From Phytophthora sp. 'mugwort' (taxonomy: Eukaryota > Oomycota > Peronosporomycetes > Peronosporales > Peronosporaceae), in the NCBI GenBank assembly GCA_033558025.1, contig JAUCEF010000013.1, positions 4,333,001 to 4,397,000 of the forward strand: a stretch of 64,000 bases of DNA. Direction: 5' to 3'. The notes under the pieces are model-generated. The model had not been told where the DNA came from and did not search any database. It saw only the letters and a list, made by a program, of their open reading frames with translations. Position numbers and translations under genes: made by a program. Positions 43,551 through 55,630 of the stretch are shown in pieces (position 1 is the first letter of the stretch; each line of letters starts with the position of its first letter).

Positions 43551-45631
43551 TCACTCATTGTCGTTCTTGGTCCACAGTGGATTCGTGAAGTAGCCTGTAG
43601 CCTGTATAGAACACGCGCTTCTGGAACGCCGTCGAACAACCCGGTCACACCAGACGCGTGCAAGTTTTATAATAGACGGAAACTTATCTTTCGCGACCTC
43701 GGCAACATAACGACGCACATTAACTTTTCTGCACAGCTCTTCGACATTCCACACACAGCGTGTTGCTTCTCATGGCGCACGGTCAGCTTGGCTAGCATCT
43801 TTTCTCACTCCTCTTTCGTTGGATACTGTCGTTCCACCACTTCAACCAGTCGACGCGGAGACTCAACCGAGCTTCCAATACTTCATCAGACATTGCGCTA
43901 AGTGATGCATCTGCAGTAGTCTCCTCGGCCTGTTAAGACCTTCCTTCACCGCAAAGTAAATCGGCTTCAGTGTCCGAATTGCTATTGCAATATCTTCGTG
44001 GTAAACCGAAGAAGAAGCGGTTTCACCTACTTCTTGGTCCACGCCGGCACGATAGGTCTTGTAGAATACTCGGTGCTCAACGCTTTAGCTTCCTTCATAA
44101 TCGTGTTGGTGACTGCTTCTACAAAATCCGGAATTTGCAGGAAATTTTTAGCTGACCGTTTGTTTGGGGATCTACAAGCAGCACCATAGCCATTCGTACA
44201 GAGGCTTCTGTATCCGATCTGCAATCTGATGCATCGTCCTTTTAATACAGCGTTGAGCCAAAAGGGACAAATCCGTCAACTGCAGTTGAATCCGGCAGAA
44301 ATTATTTTCATTCGTCTCCGAATCTTGAACGTCGTCCAAGTGGTAGGCTGAGAACTTGTAAGAAGTCACTCGGGCGGAAGCGACACGCAAGAGCACGGAC
44401 AGTATCAATTGATCGGCCAGGGCTAGTTCCGCCACGCGATGCATTACTGTCTCCAGCTGAACAACTAGTCCCAGTCGGATTGGGTGGATGCACGTAGGTA
44501 CGACCCATTCGGGGCATTCTGGAAGAACGACTCGAGTGTCGTATAAATGACGATCAACGCCGGAACAACGTGATGAAAGATGCCATCCGATCGTCGACGT
44601 CAATCAGAGCGGCCATCTTGAGTAGCTTGTGAAACTTTTGAAATACCACCCTCTCCTATCCTATCATCTAATCGATGCGAAAAAGTTGCTAAGAGCGTAA
44701 CTTTCGAGCAATCACACCACCCGCGAAAAAGCACCGCCTTGTGTCACTACAATTATCTTCTTGGTGAACGCATTGTAATCGGGTCGTTCAGCGTTGAGGC
44801 CTATGCCGTAGCCGATGCAGAGCTTGAGCGAGTGCATTGCGCAGTTCGTTTGTAGCAGCGAGTCAAACTGTCTTGGAACTTTTCGGGATGCTTTTGTTGC
44901 GTCCGCGATAGTGAGCGGGACTATCTGTCCACATCCAAGTCATATCGGTCCTTAATTGCTCGTCCAGCGACGCCGCCTGTTCTGAACCGTGCCCATCATT
45001 TTTACTTGTACCGTAAGGACTAGACATCTCGGTTGCCACTTGTGGTCAATGAAGTACAGGAAACACCAACAATACAGTTGTTGGAGGAGTGAGCCCACAA
45101 CTCGTACTCCACAGTCATGTGTGGGGTTTCAAATAGCTTCTTAAACTTCGGCGAATAACTTAAAGGCGTCCTTCTTGAACTTGACGTAGTAGTTCCCCCA
45201 ATAGTCGTTATAAGTTCTCGTTAACGCCTGGGTGCCATGTATCACCGTCGAGAAAGTCACGAAACGCTAGGGTTGTTGTCATGTTTCGAGGAAGGGGCAT
45301 GAGACTACAGACCGCGCTAAAGTAAAAGCAACACAAACCCACACCGTCACGAACCAGCCACTGTGCGAGAGATGTGATCTTTGCTAACTGGAGCCTCCCA
45401 CCACGTCTTCTGGCGTTTTCAGAGGCTGCTCATCTATCCTCTCGGTTCCGCATGGTCTCCCACTTTGCCCTCCTTTACACCTCCATGTTCGCGGTGAAAC
45501 GATCTACCCGTTTCAACCTGGACTGGTGCCCCTTCGCAGTCTTTGTGAGCAGAGACTACTACTACTACTAAATGGACCTTGGCGTTTGACGTGTTTTTGG
45601 TATGGTGCAGCGACTCCTTATCGCATAACAA
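43551..45631 (-). pseudogene. Broken minus-strand frames, unassigned
   Basis: On the minus strand, several short frames follow one another with stops and shifts: near 45300 a stretch reading AFRDFLDGDTWHPGVNE, near 45100 ELLRQVQEGRL, 44603-44172 with RIQLQLTDLSLLAQRCIK, 44224-44027, and 43900-43551. The order on one strand and protein-like composition suggest one decayed gene, perhaps from a mobile element or an expanded family. I do not recognise the family. No intact copy here. Confidence 0.35.
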
Positions 45632-45860
45632 CTCATGATTCGCAATATCTCATAGTTCGCACCTTCGACTAGCGAATCACGAGCTAGTACACTAATAAGT
45701 AAAACGTAACTTTTTACCTTTAATTAAAGTTTATAGTTCACTACTCTCCAAAGCCAGTCGTCTAGGCTGTAGACTTAAGCAGAGCCCGCGCCAGATTCGC
45801 ACAAGAATCCAATTTCGAGCCAAGACCCCATCTGCAACCTAGTTATCCACGCCCTGCACC

Positions 45861-47239
45861 ATGCCTCGCACCGGGAGAAAGAGAACTACGGGAAATGGAT
45901 CCAATGCCAAAATATACAAACGAGTGGCGGTATCCTACCGCATAAAGCTGCGTGTACTAAGGTTTATCGAGTACCATAGCATGGAGGAGACTATTCAGCG
46001 ATTCTACCCAGGTCTAGTTAGCTCACATGTGCGATCTAAAGAGCGTCTTTGCTACTCGTGGAAGGCCAATCGCAGACGTCCCGAGGAATGGGTGCCACCC
46101 TACCCGAAGCAGCGGAGGGGCAGCTCGCGAGGTGGGTAAACGACCTCCGAGCAGATGGTTTTCCCTGACGGGGCTGATGTTGAAGCTGCAAGCGGGCGAC
46201 CTCTACGCTGCTACAGGGCTTTTTCGCGGCGCTTTCACAGCATCCTGGTCATGGCGGAAGCACTTCCTGCGCCAGTCGCAAAGTTTGTGCCAAAATGAAG
46301 GAGCTCAAAATTACCAAGGTTTACAATGCCGACCAGACAGGCGCGACACACTATGCTTTGAATATGTTTATTTGTTTTAGCATTCGTTGTATAAGTGTGA
46401 ACTACGAATATGTTCTGACAGCAACGGTCAACATCAGGGGGCGAAGACGCTGTGGGTAAAATGTGTCGGGAAATCTAAGGAGCGAGTGACTGTGATGATG
46501 CTGCTGATAGTGATGGAAACAAGGCGTCCCCCTTCCTCATTTTTAAGACCCGGCCATCAAAGATTGCCGAGATAGCGCGAGAAAGCGCTGTTCTTCGCCA
46601 TGGATTTGGTCGACAGCTCTGGAACAAGCTTCAAGAAGAGCAGATAAGTGTCCGAATCTATGTCAATGGAGCTGAATGGTGGAACAGCGAGCTGCCATCG
46701 AATTTCTCTCTGTTACCATTTTGGTCGTGGAGAAAACATGCATGTGCCCGTGTTGCTTTTATGGGATGACTTTTCGGGGCATTGGCGCTATGTTGTGTTG
46801 GTCTGTGCTAGGCTTCTGAACGTCGAGCTAATGACGGTCCGTCCAGGCTACACATAGGTGTGTCAGCCGGCCAATGTGGCCTGGAATCATCCACTCAAAG
46901 ATCACCTATGCAAGGATAGAGTTTCTTCTAGCTCAAGTTTGCTTGTCAAGTCACGGGTCTCCGTTCAAGATGACGGCGCCCTCAAGGCCCGACGTCATTG
47001 GGTGGATCAAGCATTCATGGCTATCACTAACTACTGCTACGATTGTTAATGGGTTCAAGAAGGCACGACTGCTTCAAGTAACACCACCGGATCATGAGGA
47101 AGAATCAGGCTCCGAGCCAAATTGGGGAGAGCTAATTCGCCTTCTTCATCAACTATGCGTGCCACAACAGCAAATAGACCCGCGGAAGGACATTGCAGCG
47201 CAGGAAGAAGAAGAAGTAACAGCGGAATGGCAACTTTGA
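45861..47239 (+). pseudogene. pogo/Tigger-type DDE transposase pseudogene
   Basis: A decayed transposase read across at least four frame changes. In order: a helix-turn-helix-like start (RIKLRVLRFIEYHSMEETIQ...WKANRR), TGLMLKLQAGDLYAATGLF and SWSWRKHFLRQS typical of the CENP-B-like region, the first catalytic block KVYNADQTG (Asp at 46331), GAKTLWVKCVGKSKERVTVM, the second block LLWDDFSGHWRYV (Asp at 46765-46770), PANVAWNHPLKD (Asn at 46873 where relatives usually have the third Asp) and a C-terminal TTATIVNGFKKARLL helix. The family cuts and pastes at TA sites. Stops and shifts rule out function. An acidic tail (EEEEV) ends the last frame. Confidence 0.8.
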
Positions 47240-47704
47240 ACAGCGTTACCCTTATAATAGACGACCCTTCAAACTGACAGGCTGTAGACGACATTGACAC
47301 GACCCTTGGTGTCACACCCGTCCGTACCGTGCCCCTTGACTGAAACTGTCGCACCGCGCCTCTTGACGAAAGTTGCACGTCGTCGAGCTGGCCAGCGCCG
47401 CGCTTGGTTCAGGTTATTGGAGATATCGAATCATCGTCTATCCGCGGATGCTTTCCCATGAGGCTACAGTGGTAGGCCGTCAAAATTACCTGCATGACAC
47501 AAACAGCGCAAGACAGAGTAGTAAATAGCACCAGTAGGGTAGTAGTAGCAACGCAGCGCCCACCTTCTCGTATTGGATGGGGCATTAACCTTTGGCAAGC
47601 GACAACCCTGCTAGGACACCCAGTCCCCCCTCAGTTCGCCGCGCGGACAATCCAACACTGAGCTCAAGGAATCCACCGCCGCAAGCCACTCGCAGGAACG
47701 CCAG
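47240..47704. other. Intergenic DNA
   Basis: Holds a TAG-rich stretch (47515-47550). No gene recognised. Confidence 0.3.
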
Positions 47705-48268
47705 TCATTTAACCTTAGCCCGATATTCAGTTATCAGATGCAAGCTAATTTTGGTGTTCTTTTTCTTGGGCCTCGAACAGATGATTTCGATGCAGGTTGG
47801 GTGGGAACTATGAGTTCTGTTATGCGGTATACTTCTTTTTTTGTCTCTAAGGAAACGGGGCATATGTACGTGAACGCTTTCCCCTTGCTTGTACGTGACT
47901 AGCTCCCCTAGTCGATGCACAAACTTCCAAATCCAGTTGGATGAGTTTTTAGGATGGACGTGAGATATGTGTTTCGGAATACTGTTAGGGGACTCGTCTT
48001 CGCCATTTTCCTCCCCTTGAGCAATATTTATAAACGAGGCTTGCCTTGACCACGCCACCCGGCATAATTGGTCAGCATGGGCACCTGAGAATCGCTGTCC
48101 GCAGTGAATTACCTCCTGACGTGTTCGACTGCATAACCTACACCTCGATCCTGTCATTACGAGCAGGATACATATAAGCACTAGAGCCCTCCCCTCACCT
48201 TTTCGAGAGCTCAGCTTCCCGATAGAGCTCATTGCTTCACCAATGACGGGCCAGACGATCACATACAA
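47705..48268 (-). CDS. Hypothetical 187-residue frame
   Basis: Open on the minus strand. The C-terminal half (WIWKFVHRLGELVTYKQG...HVHMPRFLRDKKRSIPHN, then HPTCIEIICSRPKKK) looks like a decayed zinc-finger or BED-type module of a transposon, but the paired cysteines are missing. I cannot assign a function. It lies among transposon relics, so a coding role is doubtful. Confidence 0.25.
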   Translation of the reverse strand: MYVIVWPVIGEAMSSIGKLSSRKGEGRALVLICILLVMTGSRCRLCSRTRQEVIHCGQRFSGAHADQLCRVAWSRQASFINIAQGEENGEDESPNSIPKHISHVHPKNSSNWIWKFVHRLGELVTYKQGESVHVHMPRFLRDKKRSIPHNRTHSSHPTCIEIICSRPKKKNTKISLHLITEYRAKVK

Positions 48269-48773
48269 GGTGCAGTCTCAAGCACGTCCACCCAACAGTA
48301 GTCAGATTTTTCCCACAATATCGGCCTCTGCTCGAAAGTAAAGTTTCGAGAACTGAGCGAACTGGATCGAAGTGCATAAAGAGGGGCAGGTCGGAGAGCT
48401 ACTGGTGGCGTACCCTTTCAAGATTCTTGGAAGGTTGTAGTTCGGTCAACTACTAATGCTATTAGCACTACTAAGGGGAACAGTCAATTCGAGGCCGAGG
48501 TGATTTGGCCAGTGGGAAGGCTTTCTTCCGCTTTCTTGTCTATAATTAGTTAGGATAGTTTAAATACGAAAACTCGCAAATTATGGATCAGATGTGCATG
48601 GATCTACATATCACGCCTTACAAGCAAACAGTTGCAGATTTGGACGGATTGATATGACAGCCGAGGTTTTTCTTCTCTAGCAGACACAAAGATATGACAC
48701 TAGAATATTTGACCCAATCAACAGCTAGAGAACTTTAAATCAATGCACGATTAACAAAGAGGGGGGGGGTTAC
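48269..48773. other. Intergenic DNA with dispersed motif
   Basis: Holds motif copy B and CTA-rich DNA (48448-48475). A G9 run lies near 48762. No gene seen. Confidence 0.35.
48472..48500 (+). repeat. Dispersed motif, copy B
   Basis: TAAGGGGAACAGTCAATTCG continuing AGGCCGAG; matches copy A at 42643. The bases that follow (GGCCAGTGGGAAGGC) resemble the start of the Gln-like tRNA after copy A (GCCAAGTGGTAAGGC). Confidence 0.55.
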
Positions 48774-49190
48774 CTAACACTCGAGATGTACGCCACCATG
48801 AGCATTAATGCGCATCAAGATGCCGGGCTTCACAAGCGCTTCCAGAGGACGGATCGACGGGTTTATAAGGTTCAGATGGGAAACGCTTAGCAGCTGGGAG
48901 GCTCGGCATCGTCGACAAACCACACTCTGACAGACTGAGCAGCTCTCGTCCACAGTGAAGTACAACGCCTGCAAATGCTGCAGCAACTCGAGTCGGGCTC
49001 GCTGTCCACGCTTCGGCTCTTTTGAGTCAATCACGCGAGCTATTTGCTGCAGACACAGCAAGAAGCACGCTAGCCCGGGTCGCCCAGCTGCGACCTCGAA
49101 CCTTAGCGCTCTTTCTCGATCCCTTCTCAGCGATGATAGTCCCTGGATCGTCAGTAAAGTAAACGGACGTTTCATTCGTATGGAACACAC
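48774..49190 (-). pseudogene. Possible zinc-finger (FYVE-like) fragment
   Basis: A 138-residue minus frame. Near the C-terminal third, YFTVDESCSVCQSVVCRRCRA shows a C-x2-C-x4-C-x2-C pattern as in FYVE-type fingers, which are very common in oomycetes. No basic RR-KHHC core is visible, so the match is weak. An overlapping frame upstream (49266-49027) suggests a frameshift. Treated as a fragment. Confidence 0.3.
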
Positions 49191-50923
49191 ACTCTCGGGC
49201 GTACGCGGTGCGGATTGTTACCCCCGTTGTTCTTGCCAATAACGCTTGTTTAAACTCCAGCTCCATCGTAGACAGAACCGTCGGGGACGGTCGTCAGAAA
49301 CGAAATTCCGTGGCTGTGAATTAGACGGCGGATAAGTGTCGAAGACTCTTCTTTTCGTTTTTTAGTCAGATAGTTAGATACCCATTCAGTATATTCTTCC
49401 TTGATAAAATAGCTATATGGGCTATTTTCAAAGGAAAATCATATCGCTTCATTTATTTTACCCATTGTATCAGTTGATCAGCATGAGTAAATGAGCTTGG
49501 ATGGCCTTGACCACCTAAGTATATACCTTAGATTTTTTGCTGTCACATGCATCATCAATTCTGCCGTGCAACTTTTTCCACCCATAAATAGCAGTCCTGG
49601 AATTTAGTCCATGATTTTTTGGTGCCTGGACGCCACTTACGCCACGCTCGCCTGTGACTTCGTCCACACACTCCTGCGCCTCGCCCACCTCGTCCTCCAC
49701 CCCCCATGATCTTCTTCGCCGGGTTCTTCTGGGATTACCCCCACAAGCGAAGACGATGATATCCGCCTCGTCGATCCCATCCATAGCTTTTGCTGGAAAA
49801 AGCCAGAATGAAAGCTGGTGCCAGAGGGACACCATGAAGTTAGTCTTGATTAGCCAGATCATGTGTATGCCGCTTGTTATATAACCTCGTGTGTCGCAAC
49901 TTGTGTCTGTCATAACAATACGTCCAAATCTGTATACGGTCGGCACGGCACGATCAGGGGGTAGCAGCGCAAGAAAACGAATAAAAGCATGCCTAACGCA
50001 AGCTATAGTGTTGAATCGACGCTAGTATAGCTAAGCTGCACGCAAGAATAATAACATCAGCGGGGTTAGAATTAAGACATACAAATAGATTTGACTTTTC
50101 TTACCAGATTAATTATAGCTCGAGGGGCATTGCGCCCGCTCTGCCAGGTTGTAAAACTCACAGGACGCCGACTTGACCGAAAGCAAGGGATTGTGACGCG
50201 AGCGACAGACCTTGGGAAGCTGTCCGGCGTGATTTGGTCCACAGTGGTGGTCTAAGACCATGAGGGCCAGCGCACGCGCGCTGCTGTGGCGTCGGCGCGC
50301 ACGCCTTTGAGATGCTGTATTTTCGGTGTGTGAAACGCTCCTCGACGCAATATAATCGGTCACATATTTCGTACGAGATCTGTGACGTGTCAGATATAGA
50401 TAATATCATATTGGCCATAGACATCCCTTGAAGTGGCGAGTCAACCAAATAGTAATAATAATATTAATACTAAAGTAGTATCTTTACTACCGTCGTGTCT
50501 AAGTACTACGTTTGATAATTGCCTACTGTAGTACTGCAGAGTATGGCTAGTAATAGTAGTATGACTACTAGCTGAAAACTCCACTACAGTACTATCGAAC
50601 TTTGTCGCTTTGACCGGATGAGACGATCCACCACCAGATACCGCGTGAGTGACCGACCCACTGAGTCGCGACCGCGAATATTGCTTGCAACAAATGACAC
50701 GGCGCGTCCATGGGTAATCCTAACGGGAATCTGCGATGGCACGACTGTTGACGCCACAAATGAGGGACGATCACTTGCCACAGCTGCGGACAATTATTTT
50801 GGCCAGCGAGCCGCTCGCGTGATACGGACTCGGGAAAGCGGTCAATCATATCCACGCTACCTTGCTCGGGGTGCCGAAAATAGCGGGTACCAAAGTAGTA
50901 GTGAGAAGCGGAGATGACAAGGA
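49191..50923. other. Intergenic, transposon-rich DNA
   Basis: About 1.7 kb without a gene I can support. It includes an unassigned 143-residue minus frame (49946-49515), overlapping unassigned frames at 50592-50945, and a CTA/TAG-rich block (50445-50600). Confidence 0.35.
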
Positions 50924-51512
50924 TTGCGCGTGGCGACCCGAGCAAAAAAGACTACGTTGCTGTCTGTCTTGTTGCAGCCCCTAAAGTACTCACGATCGCG
51001 ACAATTACAAACTGTCGTGTGCCAGAATAATGGTACATTCGGCTCAGCAGTGCAACACGATCTCTATGAGCTGGGGCAGAGTACCGTCGCTAAAGTTTCC
51101 TGTCTGCATACCTCCAACCTAATGTCGGTGGACGATCGTACAAACGAGGATTTCTGCCGCGTCGAGTGCGAGGCGGTAGAAGCCCAGCGTGAGCCAAAAT
51201 CTGACGACGTAAACAAAGGAGAAGAGAAAGATTTGACTGCTGTCGACCAGACGCCGGATAACCTGTCCACGGGAAAACGGAAGGAACGACTTCCATTGAG
51301 CGCAGCTTTCTGTTAGCGGAAATACGATGGGGTTGTCTGCAAGAGCGTTTCAGTGGCATAAAACGATGCAAAATGTCATTCAGAAAGGAGTTAGGACACA
51401 AGGACACAAGCAGAAGTCAATTCTAGACTTTTTCGGCCACCTGATAGGAACGGATCTCGCCTTCGTCGGAGCGCCCGTCTCACCGTCCTCGCCTCTCCCA
51501 GTGCATGATTAG
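50924..51512 (+). mobile_element. pogo-like transposase relic 2 with PIP-box-like end
   Basis: Frame 50924-51316 contains LHTSNLMSVDD and EDFCRVECE, homologous to relic 1. After a frame break, 51327-51512 reads WHKTMQNVIQKGVR...KQKSILDFFGH. QKSILDFF fits the PCNA-binding pattern Q-x-x-I/L-x-x-F-F; such a motif near the C-terminus is described for pogo transposase. The catalytic core is absent. Homology with relic 1 extends into the 3' non-coding DNA. Confidence 0.55.
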
Positions 51513-52240
51513 ATGCTTCTCAGATGGCGTCGCCACTTTCGCGCCGTGCCATGGGCGGTGGCGCGACGATGACGGCCAAATCTTTGGTCCCGTTGGCTTC
51601 TTGAGCTTTACGACTTGTTTGTACTAATCACCTCTATTTTGTAATATATCATGCTTTTGTATCACAAACCACTAACCAGAGAATATTGGCATATTTGACT
51701 TGCTCTTGTAAATCGCGGGGTCAGCGAGTGTGCTACATGTAGTATAATAGCTTTTGGCCTTATGAAAGCATAAATAAAAATAAGGCGACTATGTTTTCTA
51801 AAAGGGTTAGCTAACGGAAATCATGGGAAATGTCCGTGTTAGCCAGGTTTTTCTCCATGGTTTCACATAATAAATTACCAATATCTTACGAAAGACGTAA
51901 TGTATGTTTATTATGTTTGCGCTATGTCGAAACATAGTCAAATCATGTTGACGCCACGACATGAACATTGAAGACTGATTGAAAGGCTGTGCTGTCGGAC
52001 TGGTATTATCTTTTATTTGGCATACTTTGAACCTGCCACATATAATGCATCCACTTGGTTAACTCATAGGAGCCATGGATGGCCAATTGAAACACGGATG
52101 AAACACGCAAACATGTATTAACGGTCTTAGCTGTTGTGCTTACTGAGTGTCTGCGTCTTCGGCTTTGGTGGTATCGCTAAATTTCACCACTCTGCAGAAC
52201 GTCCCACCGGAGGCGTTGCAAACCTTTTGTCGAGTAGTCA
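51513..52240. other. Non-coding DNA between transposon relics
   Basis: AT-rich; the first part is the tail of relic 2. No gene seen. Confidence 0.35.
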
Positions 52241-52705
52241 CTACCGGTCTCCTTGAAGAAATGACACCAGACAAACAGGCAAATGAAAAGTCCAAATTGT
52301 TGCCGTCTTTCTGAATGGGGCTGTGTGCGGCGCGTATTTGATAAGACGGGCGGAAAGACTCAATATCTTGAGTTCAGCAGCCAAAATGACCGGCAGGTTC
52401 TGGGCTGCCCGTTTGTTAAGGCTATCGTAGCAGTAGATAGTACGTCTTGGTCGATCCACCAAAATGCACGTCCAGTGCGTGTCATTGACATTCAGGGGCA
52501 TAAAAATCAGGTCCTCGGTCATAGCGGACAGTAGGCTCACCATCGACGGCGGAACGTGCTTGGATTTCTTCGCTGAAGATGTGCGCAACGCCGGCAGGTA
52601 AATTGTCGGCACGCTTGGGTACTTGTCCGCCAGAGCAATCATAGAAGCATGGATGAAATTGTCGTGGTACCAAGCGCCCTCTCGAGGGCAAACAGATGAG
52701 TCCAA
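52241..52705 (-). pseudogene. Ulp1/C48 SUMO-protease-like domain, broken
   Basis: Reads WYHDNFIHASMIALADKYP, FMPLNVNDTHWTCILVD (catalytic His) and IYCYDSLN (catalytic Asp). After a frameshift near 52320 the frame would continue KDGNNLDFSFACLSG, where relatives have Gln and then Asp-Cys-Gly: the catalytic Cys position is Phe. Inactive. Cleaves SUMO-like modifiers in active relatives. Confidence 0.7.
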
Positions 52706-53256
52706 TCGAGGTCAATGCCGTCACCAAACCCTGGGATACGCTCAAAGGGCCACGCCTCATTAAATATTTGTCAGCATTCCTGCATCTTCATACTGAGACT
52801 GCCCATTCACACCGCTCCTTAACCATGAGGAGCACAGGTTTCCTTTTTTGCATATATTATCCTACTCCACATATACTGCATCGCCATGTTGCCTTTGCGT
52901 AACATCCCCTATTACATCTATCTTAACGACCTAACACTCATCGGTAGCACATAGTGGCGTTGCAAGATCTATTGCGTCTCCGAAAGGGCGTTTTTGCTCG
53001 ATAAGAGCGAGTGCTTCAATCACTACTGACTCTGGGAGACGATAAGCCAGGACGACTATCTCTAGGTGTTCGTTTCTACACACACGACCTATTCAGCTTC
53101 CACTTGTCACGGCGGACCTCAAATGTGTTCACGAAAGAGGATATATCTTTCAGAGGGGGCTCACACGCCTTGATAAATTCCTCCACTGACGTCACGTCAT
53201 CTCCGCGTAATGCTTTGCGCAATTTTACACAGTTTTGTAAGCTTTCCGAGGTTCAT

Positions 53257-55630
53257 CTATCTTCGATGCTTCTGCAACCCTGTCTTTTCGCTGTCTCTCA
53301 TTACGTTTTCTTGGGTGAATGGCTTCACTTTTTTCAGCGGAGTGTTATGGCTTGACTTTGTATGCGTATTCTCCACTATCCCAGCGTGCACGTGGTTGTC
53401 TTTCTTCTCGTCGTCGTTCTCGCTATCTGCGGTGGTGATTTGGGTCGGTGGGGAGTCATCTTCAGCTTGGCTTGTTTGGCTGTCAGAGAGTGTCGATCTA
53501 GTCGTATCCCCAATCTCCGGTATGGCCATGTCTCTTTGCCGTAATCCGGACCACCAACTTTCCAGGTTATCAATTGCTATTTGAAACTAGAGTCAGGAAG
53601 ATCGGTGAGTTCTGTGATGATCCCGTTGAACACGTTTTGGGCGCTTTTAACTTTTCGCGCTCGGCCATCTGTTTCTTACGCTGAACTTCATCGCTTCCAC
53701 TACTAATGCGAAGCGGGACATCGATAGCTCGAAGTTCTTCATCAAGAGCGCCTACACGCAGCCATCTTCAGATTCGAAAATATGGAGAAAACATGGAAAA
53801 CATGTGCATGACATTGACCATAATTAGCAACCGTGGAAAAAACATGGACCAAACATGACTCGAAACATAGATATGAAAATAACGCACCTGACGGGGATTG
53901 ACGAATACAGAATGGGGAGCAGACCACAGCGTTACGGCATCGCGTGTCTGCAGGGTAGACGCATGTCATCGAGAACTCGCATGTGCACATCCGCGCAATT
54001 TTATCAACTCGGTTCATCCGTCCGTCACGCGCCAAGGCAACGTATGCGTCTTCGTTTTCCATCGTGTTTTTGCCAGCGGCGACATGATCCAGAACTAGCT
54101 TGTATCCTGATACGAACACTTCTGCAAGCCACTCGCTCGTCATTCCAAGAAGCTGATTGATCTCTTTATCGTAGTGGAGATGTCGCTGAACCCCAGGCAT
54201 AATCACCCGTGTGACGTATTCGCCTTCTCTGCGGCGCTGATATCGGATTGTTGCTTCAAGGCATTGTCTCACCGACATAGAGCTGTTGAGATCTGCTTTC
54301 AGCTTGCCAAAAAGGTTTTCGAGCTGACTGTTAGTGTTGTTTCAAAAGTGTCGAAGGTCTATCCGATAGAAGGCCACCCACATCTCCTTACATTTCACCC
54401 AGTTATTATCGAAATACGTCCACAATTTCTCTTTGTCTTTCCTGCATGCCAGCATTTTGAACTCGGCAGGGTGGTGTAAGAAATCATCATCAGATTTGGA
54501 GTACACCATGTTCGAGACGCAGAAATCCATCTGCTGCAGATCCCCGCTTGGGTATGAGCCGTACTTCTTGTCGTCTCTAATCGCGCCGCGAAGCCACTTC
54601 AGCACGTGAAAATGGCACAGAAAGGATCCGTAATCCAGAAAATATGCTACGCAACACTTTAATTTCATTGAGATCCTTGTCGATCATAATCACATTGGTC
54701 TGATCCCAGTCATTAACCGACTGAAATTGCTCCACAACCTTAATCAAATGCCAGACTGCGTTCCGTTCTATGTGAACAGCCTGGCCGTTCACAAATTGGT
54801 CCATTACCATGAGAGTGCATAGCTGGTAGTTGCACCTGTCACAAGGTCCAAAACATGCCCATCACATGGCCTCCCATGGATATAAAATGGTGAGTACTAT
54901 GAAAGCATGCAGGAAACATAGACATAACATGGCACAAATACAGCCACTAACCGGTTCGTCTTGTGGGTGCAGTCGATAAGCAAGATCTCGGGGAAGCGCT
55001 TGTACAGCTTCTTCATGTGCTCCGAGCTAACTGTGACGACAGCGCTATGACCTCTCAAGTTTTCATCAACAGCCGCAAAGTTACCCGAAGCTTCGAGTTC
55101 GAAGCTAACCAACAGTTCTGCAACCAACCTTCGTCCAATAATTTACCACCTACATTTTTAATCAGATGAATCCGGAGGGGCTAGCCCTTCCAGGTTTCAT
55201 TTGGCTAGACGCTCGCGCGTTTTAACTAACCGAAGTTCTTTATCTTCGCCATCAGGTTGTGCACGTCCTTCAATTGCACGTAGTGGGGAGAGCGTTCGCG
55301 AATGTAGTGTTAGATACGGCTGGCCTTACTTTCACTCGCTACTATCAGCTCCACGTCACTTATAATTGGAGCGGCATTCGGTAGTTTCCGCAAGGTCGGA
55401 TACCTTTGGTAGATCTGCTCGTTTACGGGGTGGCTGTGGCCATGAAACGCTTGCTTGATCTCAATACGCCACTGTTCGCTGGAACGTTGCACAAACTGCG
55501 CTCTGACATATCAAGAGAACGCGAAAGCTGGGCGGTCTTCTTTGTGCGCGCCATATTGATGTCTGCAGAAGATGCATGGCGAAAACATATCCAAAACATG
55601 GCATTCCATATTAGCATACTGAACTAGCGT
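53257..55630 (-). pseudogene. MULE transposase pseudogene
   Basis: In order on the minus strand: KQAFHGHSHPVNEQIYQRYP (55450-55380), KRFPEILLIDCTHKTNR up to the splice donor at 54952, then CNYQLCTLMVMDQF, HIERNAVWHLIKVVEQF, WDQTNVIMIDKDLNEIKVLR with the catalytic-type Asp, LCHFHVLKWLR, a helical region (LLGMTSEWLAEVFVSGYKLV) and NGIITELTDLPDSS in the tail. The intron 54951-54835 (GTTAGT...GACAG) splices CG/G so that THKTNR runs straight into CNYQLCTLM, as in intact relatives. Multiple frame breaks elsewhere. Confidence 0.72.

Noticed and set aside
48774..49266. Intact FYVE-domain protein
   Set aside because: Only four cysteines in a partial pattern, no basic core, and adjacent frame disruption; kept only as a weak fragment.
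49515..49946. 143-codon minus frame as a gene
   Set aside because: No recognisable motif, no conserved neighbour, and located among transposon debris.
53210..53584. 124-codon plus-strand membrane-protein-like frame
   Set aside because: Hydrophobic only because it is antisense to the charged tail of the MULE transposase on the minus strand.
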